Source: Anaeromyxobacter oryzae (GTDB lineage: Bacteria; Myxococcota; Myxococcia; Myxococcales; Anaeromyxobacteraceae). Taken from it: a stretch of DNA of 64,000 nucleotides. The notes below the pieces were generated by a model. The model was given only the letters and a program-made list of their open reading frames with translations, did not search any database and was not told the DNA's origin. Shown piece after piece: positions 8,423-15,194 of the stretch; the first letter of the stretch is position 1; each line of letters opens with the position of its first letter. Both the position numbers and the translations under genes were made by a program. The stretch covers positions 3,344,481 to 3,408,480 of the forward strand of contig NZ_AP025591.1 of assembly GCF_023169945.1 (NCBI RefSeq), given 5' to 3'.

Positions 8423-9421
8423 TTAACCCCCCTGCTTCCCGGCGCCGGTGGACCGCAGCACCCGGTTCCAGCGGGCGACCTCGTTCTCGACGAGCTTCTG
8501 CAGCCCCTCCGGCGACCGGGCCGCCTCGTTCGAGAGGTCGCCGCCCAGGTCGAGGATGCGCTTGCGGGTGTTCTCGTCGGCGATCGCCTTCACGAGCGCC
8601 ACGTTGAGCCTCTTCACGATCTCGGGCGGGGTGCCCTTCGGCGCGAAGATCGCGTTCCAGGCGCTCACCTGGAACTCCGGCAGGCCGGCCTCCTTCGTGG
8701 TCGGCACGTCCGGCAGCGCGGGCGACCGCGCCGGGAGCGCGACGGCGTACGCCTTGATCGTCCCGGCCTGGATCTGCGGGACGAGGTTCACGATCTGATC
8801 GCACATGTAATCGACCTGCCCGGCGACGAGGTCGTTCAGCGCCGGCCCGGTGCCGCGGTACGCCACGCGCGTGGGCTTCGCGCCGACGAGCGAGTTGAGG
8901 AGCGCGCAGGTGGTGAAGGAGACCGATCCGGTGCCCGCGTGCGCCTCGTTGAGCTTCTCCGAGTTCGCCTTCAGGTACGCGACGAACTCCTTGAGGTCCT
9001 TCGCGGGGAAGTCCTTCCGCGCGACGATCACGATGGGCGTGCCCGACGCGAGGCCGATCGGCGCGAAGTCCTTCCGCGGGTCGTACTTGAGCTCCGGGTA
9101 CGCGGCCGGCGCGGCGCCGTGGGTGCCCATGTGGCCCATCTCGATCGTGTACCCGTCGGGCGCGGCCTGCGCCGCGCGCAGCGAGCCGGTGGTGCCGCCG
9201 GCGCCGGCGACGTTCTCCACGACGATCTGCTGCCCGAGGGTGCGGGACATGTGGTCGGCCACGATCCGGGCCACCACGTCGGTCGGCCCTCCCGCGGCGA
9301 ACGGGACGATCATCGTGATCGGCCGGTCGGGATACGCGGCGCGGCCGGCGGCGGGGAGCGCGGCGGCGAGCGCCGCCACGGCGAGGAGCAGCGAGCGGGC
9401 GCTTCGAGCGTTCTGGTTCAT
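8423..9421 (-). CDS. tctC: Tripartite tricarboxylate transporter substrate-binding protein (Bug family)
   Basis: 332-residue periplasmic binding protein. An N-terminal signal peptide ending near AAGRAAYPDRP is followed by the hallmark start of Bug receptors (PDRPITMIVPFAAGG.TD) and the VVENVAGAGG segment, then APKGTPPEIVKRL near the C-terminus. The ATG overlaps the tctA stop as ATGA, showing translational coupling. It should bind a carboxylate and deliver it to TctAB; the ligand cannot be told from sequence. Confidence 0.92.
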   Translation of the reverse strand: MNQNARSARSLLLAVAALAAALPAAGRAAYPDRPITMIVPFAAGGPTDVVARIVADHMSRTLGQQIVVENVAGAGGTTGSLRAAQAAPDGYTIEMGHMGTHGAAPAAYPELKYDPRKDFAPIGLASGTPIVIVARKDFPAKDLKEFVAYLKANSEKLNEAHAGTGSVSFTTCALLNSLVGAKPTRVAYRGTGPALNDLVAGQVDYMCDQIVNLVPQIQAGTIKAYAVALPARSPALPDVPTTKEAGLPEFQVSAWNAIFAPKGTPPEIVKRLNVALVKAIADENTRKRILDLGGDLSNEAARSPEGLQKLVENEVARWNRVLRSTGAGKQGG

Positions 9422-10920
9422 TCGGTGAACACCTCCTCGCGGCGCTTGCGAACCGCGGGCAAGATCGCCATCGCGACCACGACGACCGCGAGGGCGAGGA
9501 ACGCGGCGCTGATCGGGCGCCGCACGAACGTCGCGAGATCGCCCCGCCCGATGGCGAGGGCGCGCCGCAGGTTCTCCTCCATGAGGCGCCCGAGGACGAA
9601 CCCGAGCAGGAGCGGCGCCGTCTCGAGGCCGAGTCGCCCGAGCGCCCAGCCGCCGAGGGCGAAGCCCGCGGTGAGCACCACGTCCGAGGGCGAGCTCGAT
9701 ACGGAGTAGATCCCGATGCACGAGAACAGCAGGATCGCCGGGAAGAGCAGCCGGTACGGCACGTTCAGGAACCGGATCCAGATCCCGATGAGCGGCAGGT
9801 TGATGACGAGCAGCATCAGGTTGCCGATCCACATGCTCGCGATGACGCCCCAGAACAGGTTGGCGTTCTTCACCATCACGAGCGGGCCGGGGACGATGCC
9901 GTGGATCGTCATCGCGCCGACCATCAGGGCCATGACCGCGTTCGGCGGGATGCCGAGGGCGAGGAGCGGGATGAAGGAGGTCTGCGCGCCCGCGTTGTTC
10001 GCGGACTCGGGGCCGGCGACGCCCTCGATCGCCCCGCGGCCGAAGCGGCGCGGGTCCCGGGCGAGCCGCTTCTCGAGCGTGTAGGACGCGAAGGGGCCGA
10101 GGACTGCGCCGTTCCCGGGCAGGATCCCGAGCGCCGCGCCGAGGAGCGTCCCGCGCGCGATCGGGCCGGCGGACTGGCGGAGCTCGCCGCCGGTCGGGAG
10201 GACCCGGCCGATGGGCTTCCTCACCACGTCCCGGTGCTCGACGACGTCGAGGTTGCGGAGCACCTCCGCGAACCCGAACACGCCCATCGCCAGCACGGCG
10301 AAGTCGATCCCGTCGGACAGGGCGCTCCACCCGAACGTCATCCGGTCCGCCCCGGTCTCGAGGTCGGTGCCGACCGTGGAGAGGAGGAGCCCGAAGAGCG
10401 TCATCGCGATGGCCTTCGGCACCGAGCCGCGCGCGAGCACCACGGCGAACGCGAGCCCGGCCGCCATGAGCGCGAAGTACTCGGCCGGCCCGAACAGCAG
10501 CGCGACCCGGGTCAGCGGCGCGGCGAGCGCGGCGATGACGAGCGTCGCCACCGTCCCCGCGAAGAAGGAGCCGATGGCCGCGACCCCGAGCGCCGCTCCC
10601 GCGCGCCCCTGCTTCGCCATCTCGTGGCCGTCGAGCGTGGTCACGACGGACGTCACCTCGCCCGGGATGTTCACCAGGATCGCGGTGGTCGAGCCGCCGT
10701 ACTGCGCGCCGTAGTAGATGCCGGCGAGCATGATGAGCGCGCCGGTGGGCTCGATCCCGAAGGTGACCGGCAGGAGCATCGTGATCGTCGCGATTGGGCC
10801 GACGCCGGGCAGGACGCCGATGAGCGTCCCGACCACGCACCCCACGAACGCGAGGAGGACGTTCTGCGCCGAGAGCGCGACCGAGAAGCCGAGCGCGAGG
10901 TGCGAGAGGAGGTCGGACAT
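9418..10920 (-). CDS. tctA: Tripartite tricarboxylate transporter large membrane subunit
   Basis: 500 residues with about a dozen hydrophobic segments. The conserved TctA N-terminal stretch is present (GTLIGVLPGVGP, then YYGAQYGGSTTAILVNIPGE), and the repeat of that motif occurs in the second half (GILPGNGAVLGPF, SANNAGAQTSFIPLLALGIP). It forms the transport channel of a sodium-coupled secondary carboxylate carrier. The gene sits 6 nt downstream of tctB and overlaps tctC by 4 bp. Confidence 0.93.
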   Translation of the reverse strand: MSDLLSHLALGFSVALSAQNVLLAFVGCVVGTLIGVLPGVGPIATITMLLPVTFGIEPTGALIMLAGIYYGAQYGGSTTAILVNIPGEVTSVVTTLDGHEMAKQGRAGAALGVAAIGSFFAGTVATLVIAALAAPLTRVALLFGPAEYFALMAAGLAFAVVLARGSVPKAIAMTLFGLLLSTVGTDLETGADRMTFGWSALSDGIDFAVLAMGVFGFAEVLRNLDVVEHRDVVRKPIGRVLPTGGELRQSAGPIARGTLLGAALGILPGNGAVLGPFASYTLEKRLARDPRRFGRGAIEGVAGPESANNAGAQTSFIPLLALGIPPNAVMALMVGAMTIHGIVPGPLVMVKNANLFWGVIASMWIGNLMLLVINLPLIGIWIRFLNVPYRLLFPAILLFSCIGIYSVSSSPSDVVLTAGFALGGWALGRLGLETAPLLLGFVLGRLMEENLRRALAIGRGDLATFVRRPISAAFLALAVVVVAMAILPAVRKRREEVFTE

Positions 10921-10926
10921 GCGCGC

Positions 10927-11433
10927 CTAGAGCGTCACGATCCCCGGCAGGCGGAGCACGGGGATGGGCAGGCCGAGCGCGTAGCGGAAGAGCCCGACGC
11001 AGAGCGCGGTGAGGAGCACTGCGAAGACGGCCAGCTCCCGCGGCCGCGCGTCGGGCGCCGCCGCGCCGCCGATGACGACGACGAGCGGTCCGGCGACGGC
11101 GAGGCCGGCGGTGCGGATCGTGGCGGCGAACGCGAGGATCGCGATCGTCACGAGGAGCGGACCGCGCAGCCGCCAGCGCCCGATCGGCTCGCCCTCCTTC
11201 ACGAACGCCGAGCCCACCAGGAGCGCGCCGGCGCCGCCGACGAGGAGCGCCAGCGCGCGCGGCAACATCCCGGGGCCCATCGCGCGGAGCCGTCCCGCGT
11301 CGAGGCCCGCGCCCGCCCAGAGCGCGATCGCGGCGACCACGAGCAGGGTGAACCCGGCGGCGAGATTCTGCGGCGCGCCGATCCGGCGCGCCGGGGCTGC
11401 GGGTTGCACCGCGTGCTGCGGCTCGCCAGACAT
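10927..11433 (-). CDS. tctB: Tripartite tricarboxylate transporter small membrane subunit
   Basis: 168 residues with four predicted membrane segments and the short Pro-Gly motif region MGPGMLPRALAL that characterises TctB. It is the first gene of the tctBAC unit and has a clear SD (GGGAGG) 4 nt before the ATG. Low sequence conservation is normal for this subunit; its position directly before tctA makes the assignment firm. Confidence 0.88.
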   Translation of the reverse strand: MSGEPQHAVQPAAPARRIGAPQNLAAGFTLLVVAAIALWAGAGLDAGRLRAMGPGMLPRALALLVGGAGALLVGSAFVKEGEPIGRWRLRGPLLVTIAILAFAATIRTAGLAVAGPLVVVIGGAAAPDARPRELAVFAVLLTALCVGLFRYALGLPIPVLRLPGIVTL

Positions 11434-11544
11434 GGGGCCTCCCGAATGGACGTGAGAGGCGATGATGACCCAGCGTGCGACTCGCCGCCCGGCCCCGAAT
11501 GGGGCGTTCGGGTCAGGTGAGACCCGGGGGAGCGTGCGGCGCAG

Positions 11545-12588
11545 CTACGGGGCGGAAGCCGCCGCCGCGAGCAGGAGATCGTTCTCCTCCCGCGTGCCGA
11601 CGGAGATCCGGATGCACCCCTCGAGCCCGGCGTAGTGGTCCTGCCGCCGCACGAGCAGCCCGTGCGAGAGGAGGTGATCGAACGCCGCCTTCGCGTCGGG
11701 CGTCCGGACGAGGAGGTAGTTCGCGGCGCTCGGGTACGGCTTCCACCGCGGGTGCCGGGAGAGGCCCTCGAGGAGCCGGGCGCGCTCGGCGCGGATCCGC
11801 TCCACGAGCGGCTTCACGTAGCCGGGGGACTCGAGGACGGTGAGGAGGATCGTCGAGGTGTGCGCGGGGATGCAGAACGGCGGGACGCACGCACGGACCA
11901 CCGCCGCGACCTTCGGCGACGCGAGCAGGTACCCGGCGCGGATCCCGCCGAGCGCCCAGGACTTCGAGAAGGTCCGCAGCACGGCGACGTTCTCGTTGGC
12001 GCGCGCCAGCGGGCGCGCGTCGGTGCCGGCGAAGGCGTGGTACGCCTCGTCGACCACGAGGAGCCACCCGCGCGCCCGCGCCTTCTCGGCGAGCTCGGCG
12101 ACGTCGCCCTGCTCGAACAGCTTGCCCGTCGGTGCGTGCGGGTTCGGGAGGAACAGCACGCCGCCCTCGCCGTCCATCGCCGCGAGCAGCTCCGCCTTCG
12201 GCAGCGCGAAGCCCGCGCCGAGCGGGATCCCGCGCCACGGCGTGCCCGCCGCCTGCGCGCCGCCCTTGTAGTAGGGGAACGCCGGCACCGTGTCGACGAC
12301 GGTCCGCGCCGCGCTCGCGAGCGCGAGGACCAGCAGGTTCGAGCCCGGCGCGAGCACGATGCCCGCCTCGGGCCACTCCTCGTGGCGCGCCACCGCCGCG
12401 CGCACGTCCTCGGCGTGCAGCTCCGGGTACCGGTTCCAGGAGACCTTCGCGAGCCGCTCGAGGGCGCGCGCCTTCAGATCGGCGGGCAGGTCCTCGGGGC
12501 TCTCGTTCTGGTCGAGCTTCACGCGCGCGTCGACCTTGGCGTACGGGTAATCGGCGACGTTCGCGAGGTGCGGCTTGAAGGCGTTCAC
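11545..12588 (-). CDS. hisC: Histidinol-phosphate aminotransferase
   Basis: 347-residue class-I/II PLP aminotransferase. Visible landmarks are KLDQNESP near the N-terminus, NPHAPTGK, VDEAYHAF, the PLP-lysine segment TFSKSWALGGIRAGY, and the C-terminal RISVGTREENDLLL. It converts histidinol phosphate to imidazole-acetol phosphate in histidine biosynthesis; a broader specificity for aromatic substrates is possible. It stands alone, away from other his genes, and lies 111 nt upstream of tctB on the same strand. The GTG start has no SD, and TAGGTT lies 6 nt upstream, so a leaderless message is likely. Confidence 0.88.
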   Translation of the reverse strand: MNAFKPHLANVADYPYAKVDARVKLDQNESPEDLPADLKARALERLAKVSWNRYPELHAEDVRAAVARHEEWPEAGIVLAPGSNLLVLALASAARTVVDTVPAFPYYKGGAQAAGTPWRGIPLGAGFALPKAELLAAMDGEGGVLFLPNPHAPTGKLFEQGDVAELAEKARARGWLLVVDEAYHAFAGTDARPLARANENVAVLRTFSKSWALGGIRAGYLLASPKVAAVVRACVPPFCIPAHTSTILLTVLESPGYVKPLVERIRAERARLLEGLSRHPRWKPYPSAANYLLVRTPDAKAAFDHLLSHGLLVRRQDHYAGLEGCIRISVGTREENDLLLAAAASAP

Positions 12589-12594
12589 GCGCGG

Positions 12595-12600
12595 AACCTA
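12595..12600 (-). promoter_or_regulatory. Candidate -10 element for hisC
   Basis: TAGGTT on the minus strand ends 6 nt before the hisC GTG, so transcription would begin at or next to the start codon. No convincing -35 is visible. Confidence 0.4.
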
Positions 12601-12642
12601 GCACAGCTCGCCGCACCTGCCGCGTCGGCGGCGCCCGCCTCG

Positions 12643-12662
12643 CCGTCCGGAATTCCCGACGG
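12643..12662. promoter_or_regulatory. 20-bp near-perfect palindrome, possible operator
   Basis: CCGTCCGGAATTCCCGACGG is self-complementary at 18 of 20 positions. It lies about 55 bp upstream of hisC and 120 bp upstream of the divergent gene at 12782, a suitable place for a regulator site. No regulator can be named. Confidence 0.35.
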
Positions 12663-12781
12663 ACGGCGGGCGTAAACCCGCGACTTCCGGTCGGGCGCCC
12701 GCTGGCAAACCCGATGCAGAAGCGGAGAGGCGGGTGGCCGGACGGACGGCCCCGAACTCGAAACGAAGAAGGAGACAGGTC

Positions 12782-13084
12782 ATGACGAACAAGAAGATCC
12801 CCGCTCTCATCGGTGCCGGCGTCGGTCTCACCCTCTTCCTCGCCCTCGCGCTCCTCCCGGCGCTCCTCTACGGCGGCTACGCGGGCGTGCTCCTCGCGGG
12901 CGGCATCTTCGGGACGCCGGTCACGGCCTCCATCGCGGTGCGCGTCCTCATCGTCTTCGGGATGGTCCTCGGCGTCACCGCGGTCGGCTCGCTCTTCGCG
13001 GTCGGCGGCGCGGCGGCCGGCGCGGCGGTGGGCGCGCTCCTCGGCGTGACCCCTGTCGCGAAGAAGGCGCCGGAGAAGGTGTAG
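12782..13084 (+). CDS. Small membrane protein of unknown function
   Basis: 100-residue product with a short basic N-terminus (MTNKK), a hydrophobic segment around 9-35 containing a Gly/Ala/Leu-rich helix, a second around 45-80, and a lysine-rich tail (KKAPEKV). The start ATG at 12782 has a good SD (AAGGAGA) about 8 nt upstream, which favours it over an upstream in-frame ATG at 12734. I do not recognise the family. It is monocistronic: divergent from hisC and followed by a terminator hairpin. Confidence 0.7.
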   Translation: MTNKKIPALIGAGVGLTLFLALALLPALLYGGYAGVLLAGGIFGTPVTASIAVRVLIVFGMVLGVTAVGSLFAVGGAAAGAAVGALLGVTPVAKKAPEKV

Positions 13085-13119
13085 CGCCCGAACGCGGAGC
13101 GAAGCGTCCGACACCCGAA

Positions 13120-13150
13120 GAGCCCCGGGTCCGAGAGGATCCCGGGGCTC
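13120..13150 (+). terminator. Strong hairpin terminator
   Basis: GAGCCCCGGG and CCCGGGGCTC form a perfect 10-bp stem around an 11-nt loop, 35 nt after the stop of the gene at 12782. An outer CCGAA / TTCGG pair can extend it. The downstream tract is only weakly T-rich (GGTGCTTTC). Confidence 0.75.
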
Positions 13151-13222
13151 GGTGCTTTCGGGGATCGGAGCGGCGTCGGGGTTCGGGTAGAACCGTCGCT
13201 CCCGGATGCGGAGGTGAACGCC

Positions 13223-13663
13223 TTGGAGATCGTCCTCGTCCTCGTCGCGCTCGTGGCCGGCGCCACCGTCCCGGTCCAGGCCGGCGTGAACGCCGCGCTC
13301 GGCCGGTACACCGGCCGCCCCGAGTGGGCGGCGTTCGTGAGCTTCTCGGTGGGGCTCGCCGGGCTCGCGGCGTGGCTCCTCGTCGGCCGGCTGCCGCCGC
13401 CCGCGCGCGCGTCGCTCGCCGGCGCGCCGGGGTGGGCCTGGACGGGCGGCCTCATCGGCGCGTTCTACGTGACGTCGATGGTGTACCTGACGCCGCGTCT
13501 CGGGGTCGCGACGACGCTCGTCCTCACGGTCGCCGGGCAGATGGCGGCCGCGCTGCTGCTCGACCAGTGGGGCGCGTTCGGCCTCGCCGTTCGTCCGATC
13601 AGCGCAACCCGCGTCGCGGGCGCGGCGCTGCTCGTCGTCGCCGTGCTGCTCATCCGCCGCTGA
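13223..13663 (+). CDS. DMT-superfamily inner-membrane protein, YdcZ/DUF606 family
   Basis: 146 residues, about five membrane helices, with the family-typical N-terminal VPVQAGVNAALGR and the later YVTSMVYLTPRLGVATTLVLTVAGQM. The family resembles half-size drug/metabolite transporters that may pair with a second copy; the substrate is unknown. I chose TTG at 13223 because a full SD (GGAGGTGA, 13210-13217) sits 5 nt before it; a GTG at 13214 lies within that SD and has none of its own. It follows the terminator hairpin and so is a separate unit. Confidence 0.85.
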   Translation: MEIVLVLVALVAGATVPVQAGVNAALGRYTGRPEWAAFVSFSVGLAGLAAWLLVGRLPPPARASLAGAPGWAWTGGLIGAFYVTSMVYLTPRLGVATTLVLTVAGQMAAALLLDQWGAFGLAVRPISATRVAGAALLVVAVLLIRR

Positions 13664-13806
13664 TCCGGCGGACGCGCGGAGGCCGGTCCGCTGTCGCGGA
13701 GGAAAGCGCGACCGCGCCCCCGCTCGGGACACGCGGCCTCCGGCGCGCGTCACCATGCTCCGCCCGGATCGAGCCCGCGACCTCCGGAGCGGGCAGGAGA
13801 ACGCCG

Positions 13807-14244
13807 ATGACGCCCATGCCCATGTCCATGCCGATGATGTCCGGGTCCCCCGCGCCGATGCCGATGTCCATGCCCATGGGCATGCCGATGATGGCGCCCA
13901 TGCCGATGGGCATGGGCATGGGCGGCATGCCGATGATGCCGATGCCGATGCCCATGGGCGGGATGATGCCCGGGATGATGCAGGGAATGATGCCCGGCAT
14001 GATGCCGGGGATGGGCATGCCCGGCGGCATGATGATGATGCCGATGCCGATGATGTGCCGGATGTCGATGGAGATGACGAAGGACGGGATGGCCTGCACC
14101 ATCATGCCGATGGACGCCGCCAGCATGGAGATGCTGAAGGAGCGGTGTCAGGCGATGATGGCGATGATGGCGATGGGGATGCCCGCCATGATGTCGTGCG
14201 GCGGCATGCCGATGATGATGATGTCGCCGATGTCGAACGCGTGA
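13807..14244 (+). CDS. Extremely methionine-rich protein with a Cys-containing C-terminal segment
   Basis: 145 residues of which 62 are Met by my count (about 43%). Residues 1-82 are almost only Met, Pro and Gly in MP, MG and MMPG steps. The C-terminal part (about 83-145) is less repetitive, with four cysteines (CRMSME, MACTI, ERCQAM, MSCGG) and an amphipathic MEMLKERCQAMMAMMAMG stretch, and looks like a folded small domain. ATG at 13807 has an SD (AGGAG) 7 nt upstream. No signal peptide is evident. Met/Cys sulfur clusters suggest soft-metal (Cu(I)/Ag(I)) or oxidant sensing or scavenging; this is inference only. No metal transporter gene adjoins it. Confidence 0.75.
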   Translation: MTPMPMSMPMMSGSPAPMPMSMPMGMPMMAPMPMGMGMGGMPMMPMPMPMGGMMPGMMQGMMPGMMPGMGMPGGMMMMPMPMMCRMSMEMTKDGMACTIMPMDAASMEMLKERCQAMMAMMAMGMPAMMSCGGMPMMMMSPMSNA

Positions 14245-14298
14245 GCGTGGAGCCGCTCGTCGTGAGCCGCTCGAGCCACGAACGGGCTCGGCGGCGAG

Positions 14299-14955
14299 CT
14301 ACCCGATGGTCTCCGCGTACGTCATGACGAGGTAGAGCACCGCCTCCGCGTCCGAGACGTTCCGGTACGCATGCGGGACGTCGGCGTGGAAGAGGATGGC
14401 GTCGCCCGCGCCGAGCGGCGCGCGCTCGCCGTCCACGACGATCTCCACCGTCCCCCGGGACACGACCAGGTTCTCGGTCGTGCCGGGCGGGTGCGCCTCC
14501 GCCCGCTCCTCGGTGCCCGGCGCGATCCGCAGCTCGTAGAGCTCGACCCGCCTCGGCGCGTCGAAGGGGAAGAGCGCGCGCGAGCTGAAGGCCCGATCCT
14601 GGCTGGTCAGGATCTTCGCGTCGCTCGCCCGGAGCACCTGCACCTCGCCGCCGGCGGCGCGCCCGGTGATGAGCGCGGAGAACGGCAGGTCGAGCGCGCT
14701 CGAGATCTTCCAGACCACGTTGATGGACGGCGCGCTCTGGCCGAGCTCGATCTGGGAGAGCATCGCCCGGGAGACCCCGGACGCGCGCGAGAGGCGCTCG
14801 AGGGAGAGGCCGCGGCGCATCCGGAGGCGGCGGAGGTTCGCGCCGACCACCGCGGTGAGGTCCCCCTCGCCGCCGGCCGCGGATCCGCCCGGCCGGGCAG
14901 CCGGCGCCCGCGCGGCGCCCTCTTCGGGCCGGTCCGGCTTCAGGCCACGGGCCAT
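14299..14955 (-). CDS. XRE-family regulator with C-terminal cupin domain (PuuR-like architecture)
   Basis: 218 residues from the ATG at 14955. A helix-turn-helix of the XRE type lies at about 30-90 (LRRLRMRRGLSLERLSRASG, then SRAMLSQIELG.SAPSI), and a cupin at about 150-210 (EERAEAHPPGTTENL, GDAILFHADVPHAYRNVSD). The cupin probably senses a small ligand. The family includes PuuR, the putrescine-pathway repressor, which fits the upstream ureohydrolase gene. The start overlaps the end of the 56-residue ORF by 16 nt; a GTG at 14967 is an alternative start. Target genes are not known. Confidence 0.88.
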   Translation of the reverse strand: MARGLKPDRPEEGAARAPAARPGGSAAGGEGDLTAVVGANLRRLRMRRGLSLERLSRASGVSRAMLSQIELGQSAPSINVVWKISSALDLPFSALITGRAAGGEVQVLRASDAKILTSQDRAFSSRALFPFDAPRRVELYELRIAPGTEERAEAHPPGTTENLVVSRGTVEIVVDGERAPLGAGDAILFHADVPHAYRNVSDAEAVLYLVMTYAETIG

Positions 14956-15110
14956 ACCGGCACCCACCAGACGAGCACCGGCACCACGCGCGGCGCCGGC
15001 GCGAGCGCCATCGAGGGGCGCGGCATCGGACGAGGCGCCGGGGCGGCGCTCGCCCGGCGGGCCCGGCGGTAGCTCTCGAGGTCGACGACGACTGCGGCGG
15101 ACGCGCTCAT
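14940..15110 (-). CDS. 56-residue leader ORF co-transcribed with the XRE-cupin gene
   Basis: Small ORF starting ATG at 15110 and ending TGA at 14942-14940. The product begins MSASAAVVVDLESYRRARRA, continues with a Pro/Ala/Arg linker and ends VLVWWVPVWPVA. The VVDLxSYRRARR type of N-terminus occurs in other small proteins of GC-rich bacteria as far as I recall. It has no SD, but a TTGACA / GATATT promoter places the transcript start at the ATG, so it would be read as a leaderless message and could couple translation into the regulator gene. The Trp-rich tail is hydrophobic and might touch the membrane. Function unknown. Confidence 0.5.
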   Translation of the reverse strand: MSASAAVVVDLESYRRARRASAAPAPRPMPRPSMALAPAPRVVPVLVWWVPVWPVA

Positions 15111-15116
15111 GGGAGG

Positions 15117-15145
15117 AATATCCGTTAAAGCGGAGAGTCTGTCAA
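15117..15145 (-). promoter_or_regulatory. Sigma-70-type promoter for the leader ORF and XRE-cupin gene
   Basis: Minus-strand TTGACA (15145-15140, a perfect -35), a 17-nt spacer and GATATT (15122-15117, 4 of 6 at -10). The expected transcription start falls at the A of the ATG at 15110. Confidence 0.7.
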
Positions 15146-15147
15146 CC

Positions 15148-15165
15148 CGTCCGTCGCGACGGACG
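15148..15165. promoter_or_regulatory. Perfect 18-bp palindrome next to the promoter, candidate operator
   Basis: CGTCCGTCGCGACGGACG is fully self-complementary and ends 3 bp upstream of the -35 hexamer. It is also about 30 bp after the stop of the ureohydrolase gene, so a terminator role is possible, but there is no loop and no T tract. Autoregulation by the XRE-cupin protein is the simplest idea. Confidence 0.5.
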
Positions 15166-15194
15166 AAGGGGCGCGGCTCCGGCCCGGACGGTCC

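Noticed and set aside
2877-8804. A very long minus-strand open frame of nearly 2000 codons
   Set aside because: It is an out-of-frame shadow of the BNR and M16 genes in GC-rich DNA; the translation is Arg/Pro/Gly-rich with no family feature, while the true frames show intact domains.
5624-9709. 1361-codon plus-strand frame
   Set aside because: Antisense to M16 and tctC with no credible start or domain.
13650-14126. Isoleucine-rich frame antisense to the Met-rich gene
   Set aside because: Direct complement of repeated ATG codons (CAT read in another frame gives ATC/ATG); no SD and no domain.
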